A stretch of DNA of 64,000 nucleotides. It comes from Anaeromonas sp052088025 (GTDB taxonomy: Bacteria > Bacillota > Clostridia > Tissierellales > SIT17). A model generated the notes under the pieces. The model was not told where the DNA came from. It did no database searches and was given only the letters and a program-made list of their open reading frames with translations. Position numbers and translations under genes: made by a program. The stretch is from the NCBI RefSeq assembly GCF_052088025.1, contig NZ_JBQCYD010000009.1, positions 1 to 64,000 of the forward strand, written 5' to 3'. Below are positions 17,845 through 27,615 of this stretch, piece after piece (the stretch's first letter is position 1; every line of letters starts with the position of its first letter).

Positions 17845-20014
17845 TATTATCACCTTTTATATTTACCCATGAAATTTCACCAGGGCTTAATTCTACATTA
17901 TATGAATCGCCATCTCCATCGTATATTATTGATTTTTGTTCTTCATCAGTGTTATTTATTATGGCATATTTGTCTATATCAGGATATGCATTTACTTCAA
18001 CAGCAGGATTACTTGCAAAATACCTATATAATTCTTCTTCCTTGTGTGCTGCATAGAACATTGAGCGCATTAGAAGTCTTGCATTATCTTTATTGTATGG
18101 AAGCCCTGCAATATAAACTCCTCGTCCCTTTCCATAGTCATTAGATGATAAATGAATTTCACCATTACTATATTCTATTATCTCTGTCTTTTCACTTAAA
18201 GAATATATATTATTCATGCTTTCCCCAAAGTCTATTTTTCCTTTTAAATCCTTACTTATAAAATGTTCTTCTTCCTCTTCATCAAAGTACTTATCTGTAC
18301 TTAGGGAAAAACTAAGTTCCTTATCTATTCCAAGGGCATCTGCTAATTGAAAGAATCTTCCTTCGTGACGAATTGCACTTGGCTCACCTATTCCTATGAA
18401 TCCTCCACCATTGTATATCCATTTTCTAATTGTAGTGATTAATTTTTCATCTAACCAATTGATTCCACCACTAAATGCTGTACCTTCTACCCCTGCATTT
18501 ATTATTACATCAATATCAGAATTTATTCCATTTGTCTTTACATCATCAAATGAGATGAATTCCACATCTACACTCATACCACTTAGAGACTCTAATATTC
18601 CAAGATATGAATAAATTTGCTTATACCAAAGTGCATGAGCCACCATAAATGTCTGCCATGAACGAATTTTACCCCATGAATTAAGTATGGCAACCTTCAG
18701 CCCACTATATGGTTTTACACCATTAATGGTATCATATATATCTCTAAATTCATCTGCAATATTTTCAACATAATCTACAAATTTAGGGAATTTATATGCA
18801 AGAGATAAATATCCGCCATAACCTATCCTATCCACTGGTTTTCTCATTATAGCACGTCTTGCTGATAACCAATTATCCTTTGCTTCTATTACTGGATCAT
18901 TTCCTTCCCTAAAGGTATCTGGGAAGAAATATGGTAAAAATCTACCCTCTGTATATTTTACATGGGGTATTTCTGAAATCATTCTAAGAGTTGCCCCATC
19001 ACCTACAGAGCCTACTACTCCATCAAGTCCTATATTTTTAAAATATTTTCCATAAGGCTCAGTTCCTATCCAGTTATCACCTAGAAACATTATAGCTTCC
19101 TTACCTGAATCATGTACCTTATCTACCAGGCTTTTTGCCTTATTTGATACAAATTCTTGTTGGAAATCCATAAAGTCTAAAAATTCCTTACTAGGCACCC
19201 TGAATGGTGAATTATAATAGCCTTCATCTATTATATCTTCTGGTCTAAGTCTATATCCTTTTGACTCTTCAAAGGCATCTAAGGCTTCTGGTGATACTGA
19301 TGCACTATAGCCAAACCAATCTACAAATTTTTCCTTACCCTTATCATTAAATACTAGGGTAAAATGATAAAAGAAGGTTGTAAACCTAACTACATCGGTA
19401 TCCTCATTTTCCTTTAACCAATTTTCTATATAATCTTCTACGAATTTAGAAGATTTTTCTTTTCTCACGTCAAATGGTATATCGTGTTCCTTATCACCCC
19501 AATCATTTGTTATATGATTGTACATTTGAGTAGGGTCCCATATGGCATAGGTTAAAAATGATACAGTATATTCATGAAATTCCTTGGCATTTTTTATTAT
19601 CACTGTATCCCTTTCACTATCTAGATCCCAATTAGATCTATCAACAAGCTCCCCACTAGTTCTGTCTATAACTTCCCAAAATCTCTTTGGATCGTGGTCA
19701 TAGTCAGGCCTTACTTGTTCACTAAAATACCCATCCATAAACTTCACTTCTAATGTGTCGCTTGTTGCAAGATTGAAATCACTCATCAAATACAAGTGCT
19801 GGCATTCATCCATGTTTTCTCTTGCAAAATCATTGTGACCCCTACTTACAAAATATGTGGTATAAATTTTTGCATCTAATTTTTTAAGGTCATCTGAAAG
19901 TTTTGTACCATCACTATCACGAAGGGCATCTGCACCCCATCTATCTATTAATTCCTTAGTTTCATCCAAAAATCCTGATTCACTTGGTAATGTTAAATTT
20001 CCTTTTCTCTTCAT
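17837..20014 (-). CDS. lnpA: GH112 1,3-beta-galactosyl-N-acetylhexosamine phosphorylase
   Basis: A 725-residue cytoplasmic phosphorylase. It opens with GNLTLPSESGFLDETKELI and DRWGADALRDSDGTKL, which are hallmark GH112 sequences, and FFYHFTLVFNDKGKEKFVDW and MFLGDNWIGTEPY follow in the barrel. The enzyme uses phosphate to split Gal-beta-1,3-GalNAc or Gal-beta-1,3-GlcNAc into galactose 1-phosphate and the N-acetylhexosamine. The family also has galactosyl-rhamnose phosphorylases, so specificity needs assay. It overlaps the start of the DUF6903 gene by 8 bases and follows the ABC permeases by 5 bases. Confidence 0.93.
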   Translation of the reverse strand: MKRKGNLTLPSESGFLDETKELIDRWGADALRDSDGTKLSDDLKKLDAKIYTTYFVSRGHNDFARENMDECQHLYLMSDFNLATSDTLEVKFMDGYFSEQVRPDYDHDPKRFWEVIDRTSGELVDRSNWDLDSERDTVIIKNAKEFHEYTVSFLTYAIWDPTQMYNHITNDWGDKEHDIPFDVRKEKSSKFVEDYIENWLKENEDTDVVRFTTFFYHFTLVFNDKGKEKFVDWFGYSASVSPEALDAFEESKGYRLRPEDIIDEGYYNSPFRVPSKEFLDFMDFQQEFVSNKAKSLVDKVHDSGKEAIMFLGDNWIGTEPYGKYFKNIGLDGVVGSVGDGATLRMISEIPHVKYTEGRFLPYFFPDTFREGNDPVIEAKDNWLSARRAIMRKPVDRIGYGGYLSLAYKFPKFVDYVENIADEFRDIYDTINGVKPYSGLKVAILNSWGKIRSWQTFMVAHALWYKQIYSYLGILESLSGMSVDVEFISFDDVKTNGINSDIDVIINAGVEGTAFSGGINWLDEKLITTIRKWIYNGGGFIGIGEPSAIRHEGRFFQLADALGIDKELSFSLSTDKYFDEEEEEHFISKDLKGKIDFGESMNNIYSLSEKTEIIEYSNGEIHLSSNDYGKGRGVYIAGLPYNKDNARLLMRSMFYAAHKEEELYRYFASNPAVEVNAYPDIDKYAIINNTDEEQKSIIYDGDGDSYNVELSPGEISWVNIKGDNNG

Positions 20015-20019
20015 CTATA

Positions 20020-20877
20020 TCATCCTTTCACTCCACCAACGGTCATACCTTGGGTTAATTTCTTTTGAACCATAATATATAAAATAAGTGTTGGAAGCAT
20101 TACAATTACAAGCCCTGCATAAAGCTGTCCATAGTTTGCAGCAGCTTTTTGGGTCTGCATAAGATTAATAAGTCCAACTGGTAAGGTCTTTGATGCATTT
20201 GGCATAAGGGTTAAGGCTATGATGTATTCATTCCAAAATGCCAAAAAGTTAAAAAGTATAACAGTTATTATACTTGGCCTTGCCATAGGTGCCATTACCT
20301 TTACCATGGTAGTAAAATATCCTGCCCCATCAATAAATGCTGCCTCTTCAAATGCCTTAGGTAGGGTCCTAAAGAAATTTGAAAGTAAAAATACCGTAAA
20401 TGGTATGGCAGTTGCAGCATAGACTAGGGCTAGAACCACAATATTATCCAAGAAAAATCCTGAACCCATAGAATTCATTAGGCCCCTATCCCAATCAAGT
20501 AACATCAAAAATATTGGTACTACTATATAGTTAACATTTATAAATAAGCCTGCCATAAGGAGTCTATCTATAAATTTTTTTCCCCTAAAATCAAATCTAG
20601 CAAGCACATATGCTGCAGGTATTGATACTGCTAGAAGTATTACAAGACCTAAAGATGTTGCTATAACTGAGTTTAAAAAATACTCTCCCATATTAGCTTC
20701 AGCTATAGCTTCTACAAAGTTTTCAAAGTGGAATCCATCTGGTAGGGACCAAGGATTTCCATAAAATTCTGAGTTTTCCTTTATAGATGCCATAAATACC
20801 CATCCAACGGGCAATATTATGCTTAAAGCTAAAGATATAAGAGCAACATATATAAATGTTTTATAAAGTTTACTCAT
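20020..20877 (-). CDS. Carbohydrate ABC transporter permease, MalG type
   Basis: A 285-residue inner-membrane protein of the CUT1 family with six predicted helices. The cytoplasmic EAA loop reads EEAAFIDGAGYFTTMVKVMAP, which contacts the ATPase. With the MalF-type protein it makes the channel for the disaccharide. No ATPase gene is in the operon, as usual for Firmicute CUT1 importers that share an MsmX-type ATPase. Confidence 0.93.
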   Translation of the reverse strand: MSKLYKTFIYVALISLALSIILPVGWVFMASIKENSEFYGNPWSLPDGFHFENFVEAIAEANMGEYFLNSVIATSLGLVILLAVSIPAAYVLARFDFRGKKFIDRLLMAGLFINVNYIVVPIFLMLLDWDRGLMNSMGSGFFLDNIVVLALVYAATAIPFTVFLLSNFFRTLPKAFEEAAFIDGAGYFTTMVKVMAPMARPSIITVILFNFLAFWNEYIIALTLMPNASKTLPVGLINLMQTQKAAANYGQLYAGLVIVMLPTLILYIMVQKKLTQGMTVGGVKG

Positions 20878-20892
20878 ATTAAAACCTCCAAT

Positions 20893-21783
20893 TTAATACT
20901 GCAATGTATCTCTTTTTGTAATCTTACTTATTATACCTGATAATAAAAATGAGAATGTAAATACTACAACACCTATGCTCATTCCATAGCCGTATGAGGC
21001 ATTGTTGTATGCCTGTTTATACATATATGATAAGAATACCTCACTAGAACCATCCGGCCCTCCACTTGTCATTATCTTTGTAAATAGGAAGGATAGGTTT
21101 ATTGAGCTTATTATGAAGAATATAAGCGTAGTTCTTATTGTATCCCATACTAGGGGTAGGGTAATTTCAAAAAACTGTCTTATCTTACTTGCCCCTTCAA
21201 TTTCTGCTGATTCATATAACTGCTCAGGAATTGAACTCATTCCTGCCATATAAATTACCATATAGTATCCTATAGCCTGCCAAATCATTGCCCCTGCTAT
21301 AGAATATATTACAATATCTTGATTACCCAAAAATTGTATGCTTTTAAAGCCTTCTCCATTAATAAGGGAAAGTGTAGAATTTATAAGTCCCTGATCTGGT
21401 TCATATATGGCTGAAAATATGGAAGATATTACAACAACAGATAATATATTTGGTATATAAAATACCACCCTAAAGAAATTTTGTCCCTTTACATTTTCCT
21501 TTACCAGTATCGAAGCAAAAACTATTGCAATAATAAATGTGACAATAGCTACAACTACTATTAAAAATATTGTATTTTGAAAGGACCTTAAAAAGTTTTC
21601 ATCTTTCATTAATATCTTAAAATTATTTAGTCCTACAAATAACTTTTCTGAAGAAAGTCCACCCCATTTATATAAGCTCATCCTAAATACCGTAAAGGTC
21701 GGATATAACATAAATATTGAAAATAATATAAGTGCTGGGGAAAGACAAAGAATTATAAATCTCCTAAGACTTTTATTGTTCAC
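20893..21783 (-). CDS. Carbohydrate ABC transporter permease, MalF type
   Basis: A 296-residue inner-membrane protein of the CUT1 family. The EAA loop reads ESAEIEGASKIRQFFEITLP. N-terminal RRFIILCLSPALILFSIFML and TFTVFRMSLYKW are characteristic. It pairs with the MalG-type permease encoded 15 bases downstream and receives substrate from the lipoprotein encoded upstream. Confidence 0.93.
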   Translation of the reverse strand: MNNKSLRRFIILCLSPALILFSIFMLYPTFTVFRMSLYKWGGLSSEKLFVGLNNFKILMKDENFLRSFQNTIFLIVVVAIVTFIIAIVFASILVKENVKGQNFFRVVFYIPNILSVVVISSIFSAIYEPDQGLINSTLSLINGEGFKSIQFLGNQDIVIYSIAGAMIWQAIGYYMVIYMAGMSSIPEQLYESAEIEGASKIRQFFEITLPLVWDTIRTTLIFFIISSINLSFLFTKIMTSGGPDGSSEVFLSYMYKQAYNNASYGYGMSIGVVVFTFSFLLSGIISKITKRDTLQY

Positions 21784-21803
21784 AAACTATCACCTCTTAA
21801 AAT

Positions 21804-21833
21804 AATATGGTGGATAAAATTTATCCACCATAT
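21804..21833 (-). repeat. Intercistronic palindrome after the binding-protein gene
   Basis: TATGGTGGATAAA and TTTATCCACCATA form a perfect 13-bp stem in the gap between binding protein and permease. A weak U tract follows. It probably protects the binding-protein message and allows higher expression of that protein. Confidence 0.75.
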
Positions 21834-21844
21834 ACTATTTTATT

Positions 21845-23206
21845 CTATTGATTTTCCTTAGCTTCATTTATCTTTTCTACTGCTTCTACTACTTCCTTGT
21901 GCCATTCATCTACTGTTTTATCTCCTGATACAACAGAGTTTATTGTTCCAAATAATATACCTTCTCCACTAGTTAAGTCTACACCTTCAACTGGAGGAGC
22001 TGCTGCAAATCCACCCATTGCTGCCTTTGTATCTTCATTATCATATATTGAATAATATAATTTATTTGGATCATCATCATTCATCATATCTGAAGCGCCT
22101 TTAATAGGTTGAACTGCTCCTGCTTTTTCATATATGATTTCTGCTGCTTCATCACTATACATATATGCCATGAATTCTTTAGCTAAATCAGCATTTTTTG
22201 CTTCTTTTGGTATATACATTTGTTCAAAGAAAGTGTATGAATATCTATCTCCACCTTCAGATACTTTTGGTAGGGCCATAAGTCCCCATTCAAACCCATC
22301 TTCTCTTGGAGCATCTTTCATCTCACCTGGTAACCATGTACCATTTGGAATAAATAGAGCTTCATTGTCTAATATCATTTGTTGGTTTTTAGTGAAGTTT
22401 TCACCATTTGCTTGAGATACTGTGTTCTCATGAGTGTAATCTCCTATTTTACCTACTATTTCAAAAGCCTCTTTAACTTCATCACTCTTCCAAGTTTCTA
22501 CATCATAGTTCATTGCCTTGTTAAATACATCTGGACCACCTGTTTCATTTAATAATGCATAGAAGAATGCATCAAAATATCCTGTTGTCGGATAAGTAAA
22601 TAAGGCAGCATCACCCTTAGCTTCTTTTCCTAAAGCAAAAAACTCATCAAAAGTTGTAGGTAATTCATACTTACCATCAAAATTGTTTGCATTGTAAAAT
22701 AATCCTGTTGGTGAATAGAATAATGGTGCTAAATAAGTCTTTCCATCTTCATATGGATTTGTTATAAGTGTATCTGTAAATCCATCAATTAATTTCTCAC
22801 TTACCTTTACATCTTCACCTGGTACGTCCATTTCAAATACATCGTCTATATCTTGGATTGCTTTTTCTTTGATTAAAGTATCAGTTAGCTTTCCTTCTCC
22901 ACCCACTGCTAAATAAATAAGGTCTGGTGAATTTCCTGCTTGAATTTGAGGTCTTAATACTTCTGCTATATTTTTTTCTAAAGTTAATTCAACCTTAACT
23001 CCTTCGTGGCTTTCTTCAAAATTTTCCGCCAAAGCTTCCCAATGCTCTGTCCCATAGCCACCATTTAAACCTGCAATCTTAAGTACCTTTTCCCCATCAT
23101 CTGCGGAATCGTTTGCACCATCATCAGATGAATCATTTGAACATGCTACTGTAGTGAATACAAGTGTAAATATCATAAGTACCGCTAAAAACCTTTTCAT
23201 TTTCAT
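21845..23206 (-). CDS. Extracellular sugar-binding lipoprotein of the ABC importer
   Basis: A 453-residue family 1 solute-binding protein. The signal peptide MKMKRFLAVLMIFTLVF ends in the lipobox TTVAC, so Cys22 is lipidated. After an Asp/Ser-rich linker comes LKIAGLNGGYGTEHWEALAENF, and a SEGGDRYSYTFFEQMYIPK segment is typical of the C-terminal lobe. It captures the disaccharide outside the cell for the two permeases downstream. GGAGG lies 9 bases before the ATG. Confidence 0.93.
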   Translation of the reverse strand: MKMKRFLAVLMIFTLVFTTVACSNDSSDDGANDSADDGEKVLKIAGLNGGYGTEHWEALAENFEESHEGVKVELTLEKNIAEVLRPQIQAGNSPDLIYLAVGGEGKLTDTLIKEKAIQDIDDVFEMDVPGEDVKVSEKLIDGFTDTLITNPYEDGKTYLAPLFYSPTGLFYNANNFDGKYELPTTFDEFFALGKEAKGDAALFTYPTTGYFDAFFYALLNETGGPDVFNKAMNYDVETWKSDEVKEAFEIVGKIGDYTHENTVSQANGENFTKNQQMILDNEALFIPNGTWLPGEMKDAPREDGFEWGLMALPKVSEGGDRYSYTFFEQMYIPKEAKNADLAKEFMAYMYSDEAAEIIYEKAGAVQPIKGASDMMNDDDPNKLYYSIYDNEDTKAAMGGFAAAPPVEGVDLTSGEGILFGTINSVVSGDKTVDEWHKEVVEAVEKINEAKENQ

Positions 23207-23271
23207 TTAAAAAATCCTCCCTTTTTTTATTTCTTTAAATACATTGTATATTTAATTTAAAATATTCTCTA

Positions 23272-23331
23272 TAATTATATTGATTCTTTTTTTAGGTATA
23301 TTGCTTTTTTGATAAATTATCAATATAATTA
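23272..23331. promoter_or_regulatory. 13-bp inverted repeat in the divergent control region
   Basis: TAATTATATTGAT (23272-23284) and ATCAATATAATTA (23319-23331) are perfect inverse copies 34 bases apart; a second palindrome TTGATAAATTATCAA (23309-23323) overlaps the right arm. The site lies between the binding-protein gene and the AraC gene and is the best candidate for the AraC operator. Confidence 0.55.
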
Positions 23332-23359
23332 AATAGTAGATACTATTGGAGGGATTAAT

Positions 23360-24178
23360 ATGTCAAATATACTTTATAAATTTGAAAAAAAGGATGAAGT
23401 AAGCATAAAACCAGAACTTTTATATGTATCAAAGGCTGAATATGATACAGATTGGCATTCTACCATGCACATGCATCCCTTCACAGAGATGTTTTATGTT
23501 ACTCATGGCAAGGGAATATTTAAAATAGAAGAAAGAGTCTTTAATGTAGGTAAGGATGATCTAATAATTGTAAATTCAAATGTCATACATACTGAATCAT
23601 CCAAAGGTACAAATGCCTTAGAATATATTGTAATAGGCATAGAAGGACTTTCTGTGGATGATGAAAATCCATATACCATTTACAATTTCAATGAAAAAAA
23701 GGAAGAAGTGCTTTATTATCTTGAAAAAATCATAGAAGAAATAGAATTAGAGCATAGTTTTTATACAAATATGTGCCAAAATTATTTAGAGATACTTATA
23801 TTTAATATATTGAGATTATCAACAGATAATATGAAATTAGAAAACAACAAAAATGTGACCAAAGAATGTTCATATATCAAAGATTATATAGATACTAATT
23901 ATGCAGAAAATCTATCACTTGATGGACTTGCTTCCATTGCATATATGAATAAATTTTATATGAGCAGATTATTCAAAGAAAATATAGGCAAGACCCCAAT
24001 AGATTATTTGATAGATAAGAGAATATCTGTTTCAAAGATACTACTTGAAACCACAGAGCACTCACTTACAGAAATATTTAAAATAGTAGGATTTTCAAGT
24101 CAATCATATTTCAATCAAATATTTAAAAAAAGAGTCAATATGACTCCTCGTGAATACAGAGAAAAAAATAAGGAATAA
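23360..24178 (+). CDS. AraC-family regulator with N-terminal cupin domain
   Basis: A 272-residue regulator. The cupin domain has HMHPFTEMFYVTHGKG (about 36-51) and the C-terminal domain two helix-turn-helix units, LSLDGLASIAYMNKFYMSRLFKENIGK and LTEIFKIVGFSSQSYFNQIF. It is transcribed away from the disaccharide operon and is likely its activator, sensing a sugar through the cupin. TTGGAGGG precedes the ATG. It is one of the few plus-strand genes of this half of the window. Confidence 0.92.
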   Translation: MSNILYKFEKKDEVSIKPELLYVSKAEYDTDWHSTMHMHPFTEMFYVTHGKGIFKIEERVFNVGKDDLIIVNSNVIHTESSKGTNALEYIVIGIEGLSVDDENPYTIYNFNEKKEEVLYYLEKIIEEIELEHSFYTNMCQNYLEILIFNILRLSTDNMKLENNKNVTKECSYIKDYIDTNYAENLSLDGLASIAYMNKFYMSRLFKENIGKTPIDYLIDKRISVSKILLETTEHSLTEIFKIVGFSSQSYFNQIFKKRVNMTPREYREKNKE

Positions 24179-24206
24179 AAAAATCCTCAAAAGAGGATTT
24201 TTTATT
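24176..24206. terminator. Bidirectional terminator between araC-type gene and chemoreceptor
   Basis: AATCCTC-AAAA-GAGGATT is flanked by A and T runs, so it works in both directions for the two convergent genes. Confidence 0.85.
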
Positions 24207-26302
24207 CTTTTACTTTAAATTCACTTACTATAGAAATCAACTCATCTGCCAAAAGATCTAAATTATCTGCAAGACCTTCTACGTGGCTTATAGCTGATTG
24301 TTGCTCTTCACTGCTTGCAAGAACAGTTTGAGTTCCAGCTCCTGTTTGCTCACTTACTGAACTTACCTCTCTCATGCTAGTCTCTATTTCATTCATTCCA
24401 ACAGTAAGCATTTGTGCTATGCTTGTAAAATTAGAAATTGCTTCATTTACCTTTTTAGTCTCTTCTTTTATATTAGAAAAAGATTCTGTTGCCTTTCCTA
24501 TTACATTACTTCCTTTATTTACTTCTACTATACTTTCATCCATAGAAACAGTCACATCACCCATATCTTTTTGAATGCCATTTATGATACCTACTATATC
24601 TTTTGAAGCACTTCCTGTTTGTTCAGCTAATTTCCTTATTTCATCAGCTACCACAGTAAAGCCACGACCAGCTTCACCAGCACGCGCTGCTTCTATTGCT
24701 GCATTTAATGCAAGTAAATTTGTTTGGCTTGATATATTATCTATGAAGGTTATGATTTTTCCTATCTTTTGAGTTTCTTTAGTAAGGGAAGCAATCTTTG
24801 TAGATGAATTTTCTACCTTTTCTACAATACTTTCTATAGCCTCTTGTGTATCATTTATATGTACTGTTCCAAGTGATGCAATATCTGTTGCATGACTTGC
24901 GGCATTTTCTATGTATTTGACCTTACTATCAACTTCATCAACCTTCTTAACCATTTCTTCTATTATCATGCTAGTTGCGTGTGTAGAATGAATTTGATTT
25001 TCTGTACCTGCTGCAACTTGTTCTACTACAGCAGAAATTTCTTCTGAAGCCTTTACTGTGAGTTCTGATCTCATCTTTAAATCTTCAATTGTATTTTTTA
25101 TATTATCTGAAGCTATATTTACCTTGTTTATTACATTTGTAAGGGAAGCTATCATACTGCCAAAGGATGCTTGAAGTAAGCCTATTTCATTTTTAGATGT
25201 TACAGGAATTTCCTCTGTCATATCTCCATTTTTGATCTTCTCAGCAGATTTACCTAGGTTTATTATTGGATTTGTAAATAATTTTGATATTATAGCTGTT
25301 AAAATAGCTATTATAATACCTGCAAGTATTACTATTAAACTTGTCCTTTTAAGAGCGCCACTTGCCATATTTTCTAACTCTTTAGCATCTTGTTCTACCA
25401 CTACACCCCAACTAGTATATGGAACTGTAGTGTAAGCTCCTATTACATCTTTTCCATCTTGATTTTCATATCTTTCTACATCTGTTTTCTTATCTACTGC
25501 CTTTATAGCTCCAATATTTCCTTCTTCTACAAAATTATATCTCTTTACTATTTTATTCTTGAAATCTTCATGCCCTATTGTTATACCTGTTTTATCTACT
25601 ATGTATGCATTTCCTGTTTCACCAATTTTCTGAAACTTAGCAATATTACTCAGCTCTTCTACATTTAATTTGGCTGATATTACACCTGTAACATTCATAA
25701 GTTTATCTTTTATAGGCACTGATATCATCACACCTGGTTTTTTAGTATTATTATCTATGAAAGAATTAGTTATGTACTCTGCTCCACCCTTACTCATGAC
25801 AAAATATAATTCATTTGCAAGAGTTTTGGTAGTATCCTTGGTAGATACTAGAGCATTTCCATTCATATCTAATATATAAATATCATCAATTGATGATATT
25901 TCATCACGTATGCTTTTTAGTAAACTATTTGCATCACGTGTCTCCATTTGAGTGAAATCATTTGACTTAGAAATAGTTTCTATGGCATTGAATGAACTTA
26001 GTACCATGGAATTTGCCTGCTGTGATATTGATTTTGCAATAGTTAAATTAGATTCCTTACTCATTTCTATCATATTCTTTTTTTCAAAATTATAATTTAT
26101 AAGACCTATTATTATGATTGGTATAAGTGAAAGAATTAGAACCATTGCTATAAGCTGATTTTTGATATTCTTACTTTTTTCACTAGCCTTTTTAGTGCTT
26201 TTTTTAACCCCCTTAAATTTAAAGGGTATTGGTTTGAATTTAATCTTTTTAAATTTACTAGATAAATTTTTAAAACCCTTTAATCTTTGGCTTTTTTTTC
26301 AA
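24202..26302 (-). CDS. Methyl-accepting chemotaxis protein; N-terminus needs a one-base shift
   Basis: A transmembrane chemoreceptor. From the internal ATG at 26145 it has 647 residues: TM helix, dCache-type sensor domain (residues about 30-270), second TM helix, HAMP, and the signalling tip EAARAGEAGRGFTVVADEIR. That ATG falls inside the first TM helix and has no ribosome site. Upstream a lysine-rich stretch ending KNIKNQLIA stays open to 26300, and a TTG at 26302 has GGGGG 7 bases before it. Reading from TTG, a run of eight A (26292-26299) must be read as seven to join the frames, giving 699 residues. This is either transcript slippage, a mutation or a sequence error. Confidence 0.8.
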
Positions 26303-26421
26303 TACTTTTCCCCCATTCTTCTTTTGATTTTACTATCTATATATATATTCGACATTAAATTTATAAATCCTTCTTTTTTATTTTTGAATTTTTTAACAAA
26401 TCATAAAAAAGGTAAAAATAT

Positions 26422-26485
26422 AAGACTCTTCGCTTACACTCAGAGTGACACGTGATCGGTCATCTAAGTATAATTGAAAAGTCTT
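26422..26485. repeat. Degenerate inverted pair of the dispersed repeat
   Basis: CTTCGCTTACACTCAGAGTG (26429-26448) and the decayed partner TCATCTAAGTATAATTGAAA (26460-26479) lie between prfB and the chemoreceptor gene. Apart from this and the chemoreceptor leader, 26303-26498 shows nothing else I can name. Confidence 0.65.
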
Positions 26486-26498
26486 CATCTGGTTATTT

Positions 26499-27606
26499 CT
26501 ATTCATTTATTGTATCTTTTAAATATGCATTTATAAATTTATCTATATCCCCATCCATTACCTTAGATATATTGCCTTCTTCTGCATTTGTTCTATGGTC
26601 CTTTACCATATTGTAGGGATGGAATACATATGAACGTATCTGGGACCCCCAACCTATTTGATTGTAATTTCCTGCTAAATCTTCTATCTTTTCCTTTTGT
26701 TCTCTTTCCTTTAATTCCACAAGCTTGGACATGAGCATACTCATAGCTGTAGCCTTGTTTTTATGTTGAGATCTTTCATTTTGACATTGTACGACAATAC
26801 CAGTTGGAATATGAGTTATCCTTATAGCTGAATCAGTAGTATTTACATGCTGACCACCTGAACCACTAGCCCTAAAGGTATCTATCCTCAGATTACTTTC
26901 ATCTATTTCTATTTCATCTTCTTCATCTAAGATAGGCATTACATCAACTGATGCAAATGAAGTATGACGTCTTCCTGATGAATCAAAGGGTGATATCCTA
27001 ACTAATCTATGAACACCTTTTTCAGACTTTAGATATCCATATGCATTTGCACCTTCTATAGAAATATCTACTGCCTTTATTCCACCTTCAGTATCTCTTT
27101 GCATATCCAATATTTTAGTCCTATAGTTTTTTCTCTCAGACCATCTAGAGTACATACGAAGCAACATCTCTGCCCAATCTTGAGCCTCAAGTCCCCCTGC
27201 TCCAGAGTGAATTGAAAGTATAGCTCCATTTTTGTCATATTCTCCATTTAAAAGAGTTTCTATCCTGAAACTATCTAGCTCAGAATCAATGTATTTTATC
27301 TTTTCCTCTATTTCAGATAAAAAACTCTTATCATCTTCCTCTTCAGATAGTTCAATTGAAATTTCAACATCATCTATTTCATCATTTAATTCATCATATT
27401 TATCTGTAGCTGATTTTATGGAATTTAATTTTGATATTATCTTTTGAGCTTCATCATTATCATTCCAAAAATCAGGACTTCTCATTTCTTTTTCTAGTTC
27501 ACTTTGTTCCTTTCTCTTATCAGATAAGTCAAAGTGAAACACCTATTTCTTTTAATCTGTTTTTAAACTCTTCTATGGTTCCCTTATATTTTTCAAGTTC
27601 TAACAT
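26499..27606 (-). CDS. prfB: Peptide chain release factor 2, with programmed +1 frameshift
   Basis: RF2 terminates translation at UGA and UAA. The first 25 codons start at ATG 27606 (MLELEKYKGTIEEFK) and end CTT TGA C at 27534-27528; skipping one T (27531) continues as LDLSDKRKEQ and gives 368 residues. An AGGTG lies just upstream as the stimulatory Shine-Dalgarno-like element. SPF (RISPFDSSGRR) recognises the stop codon and GGQ (SGSGGQHVN) promotes release. The stop at codon 26 lets RF2 sense its own amount. secA ends 9 bases upstream. Confidence 0.97.
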
Positions 27607-27615
27607 CGAATCCTC

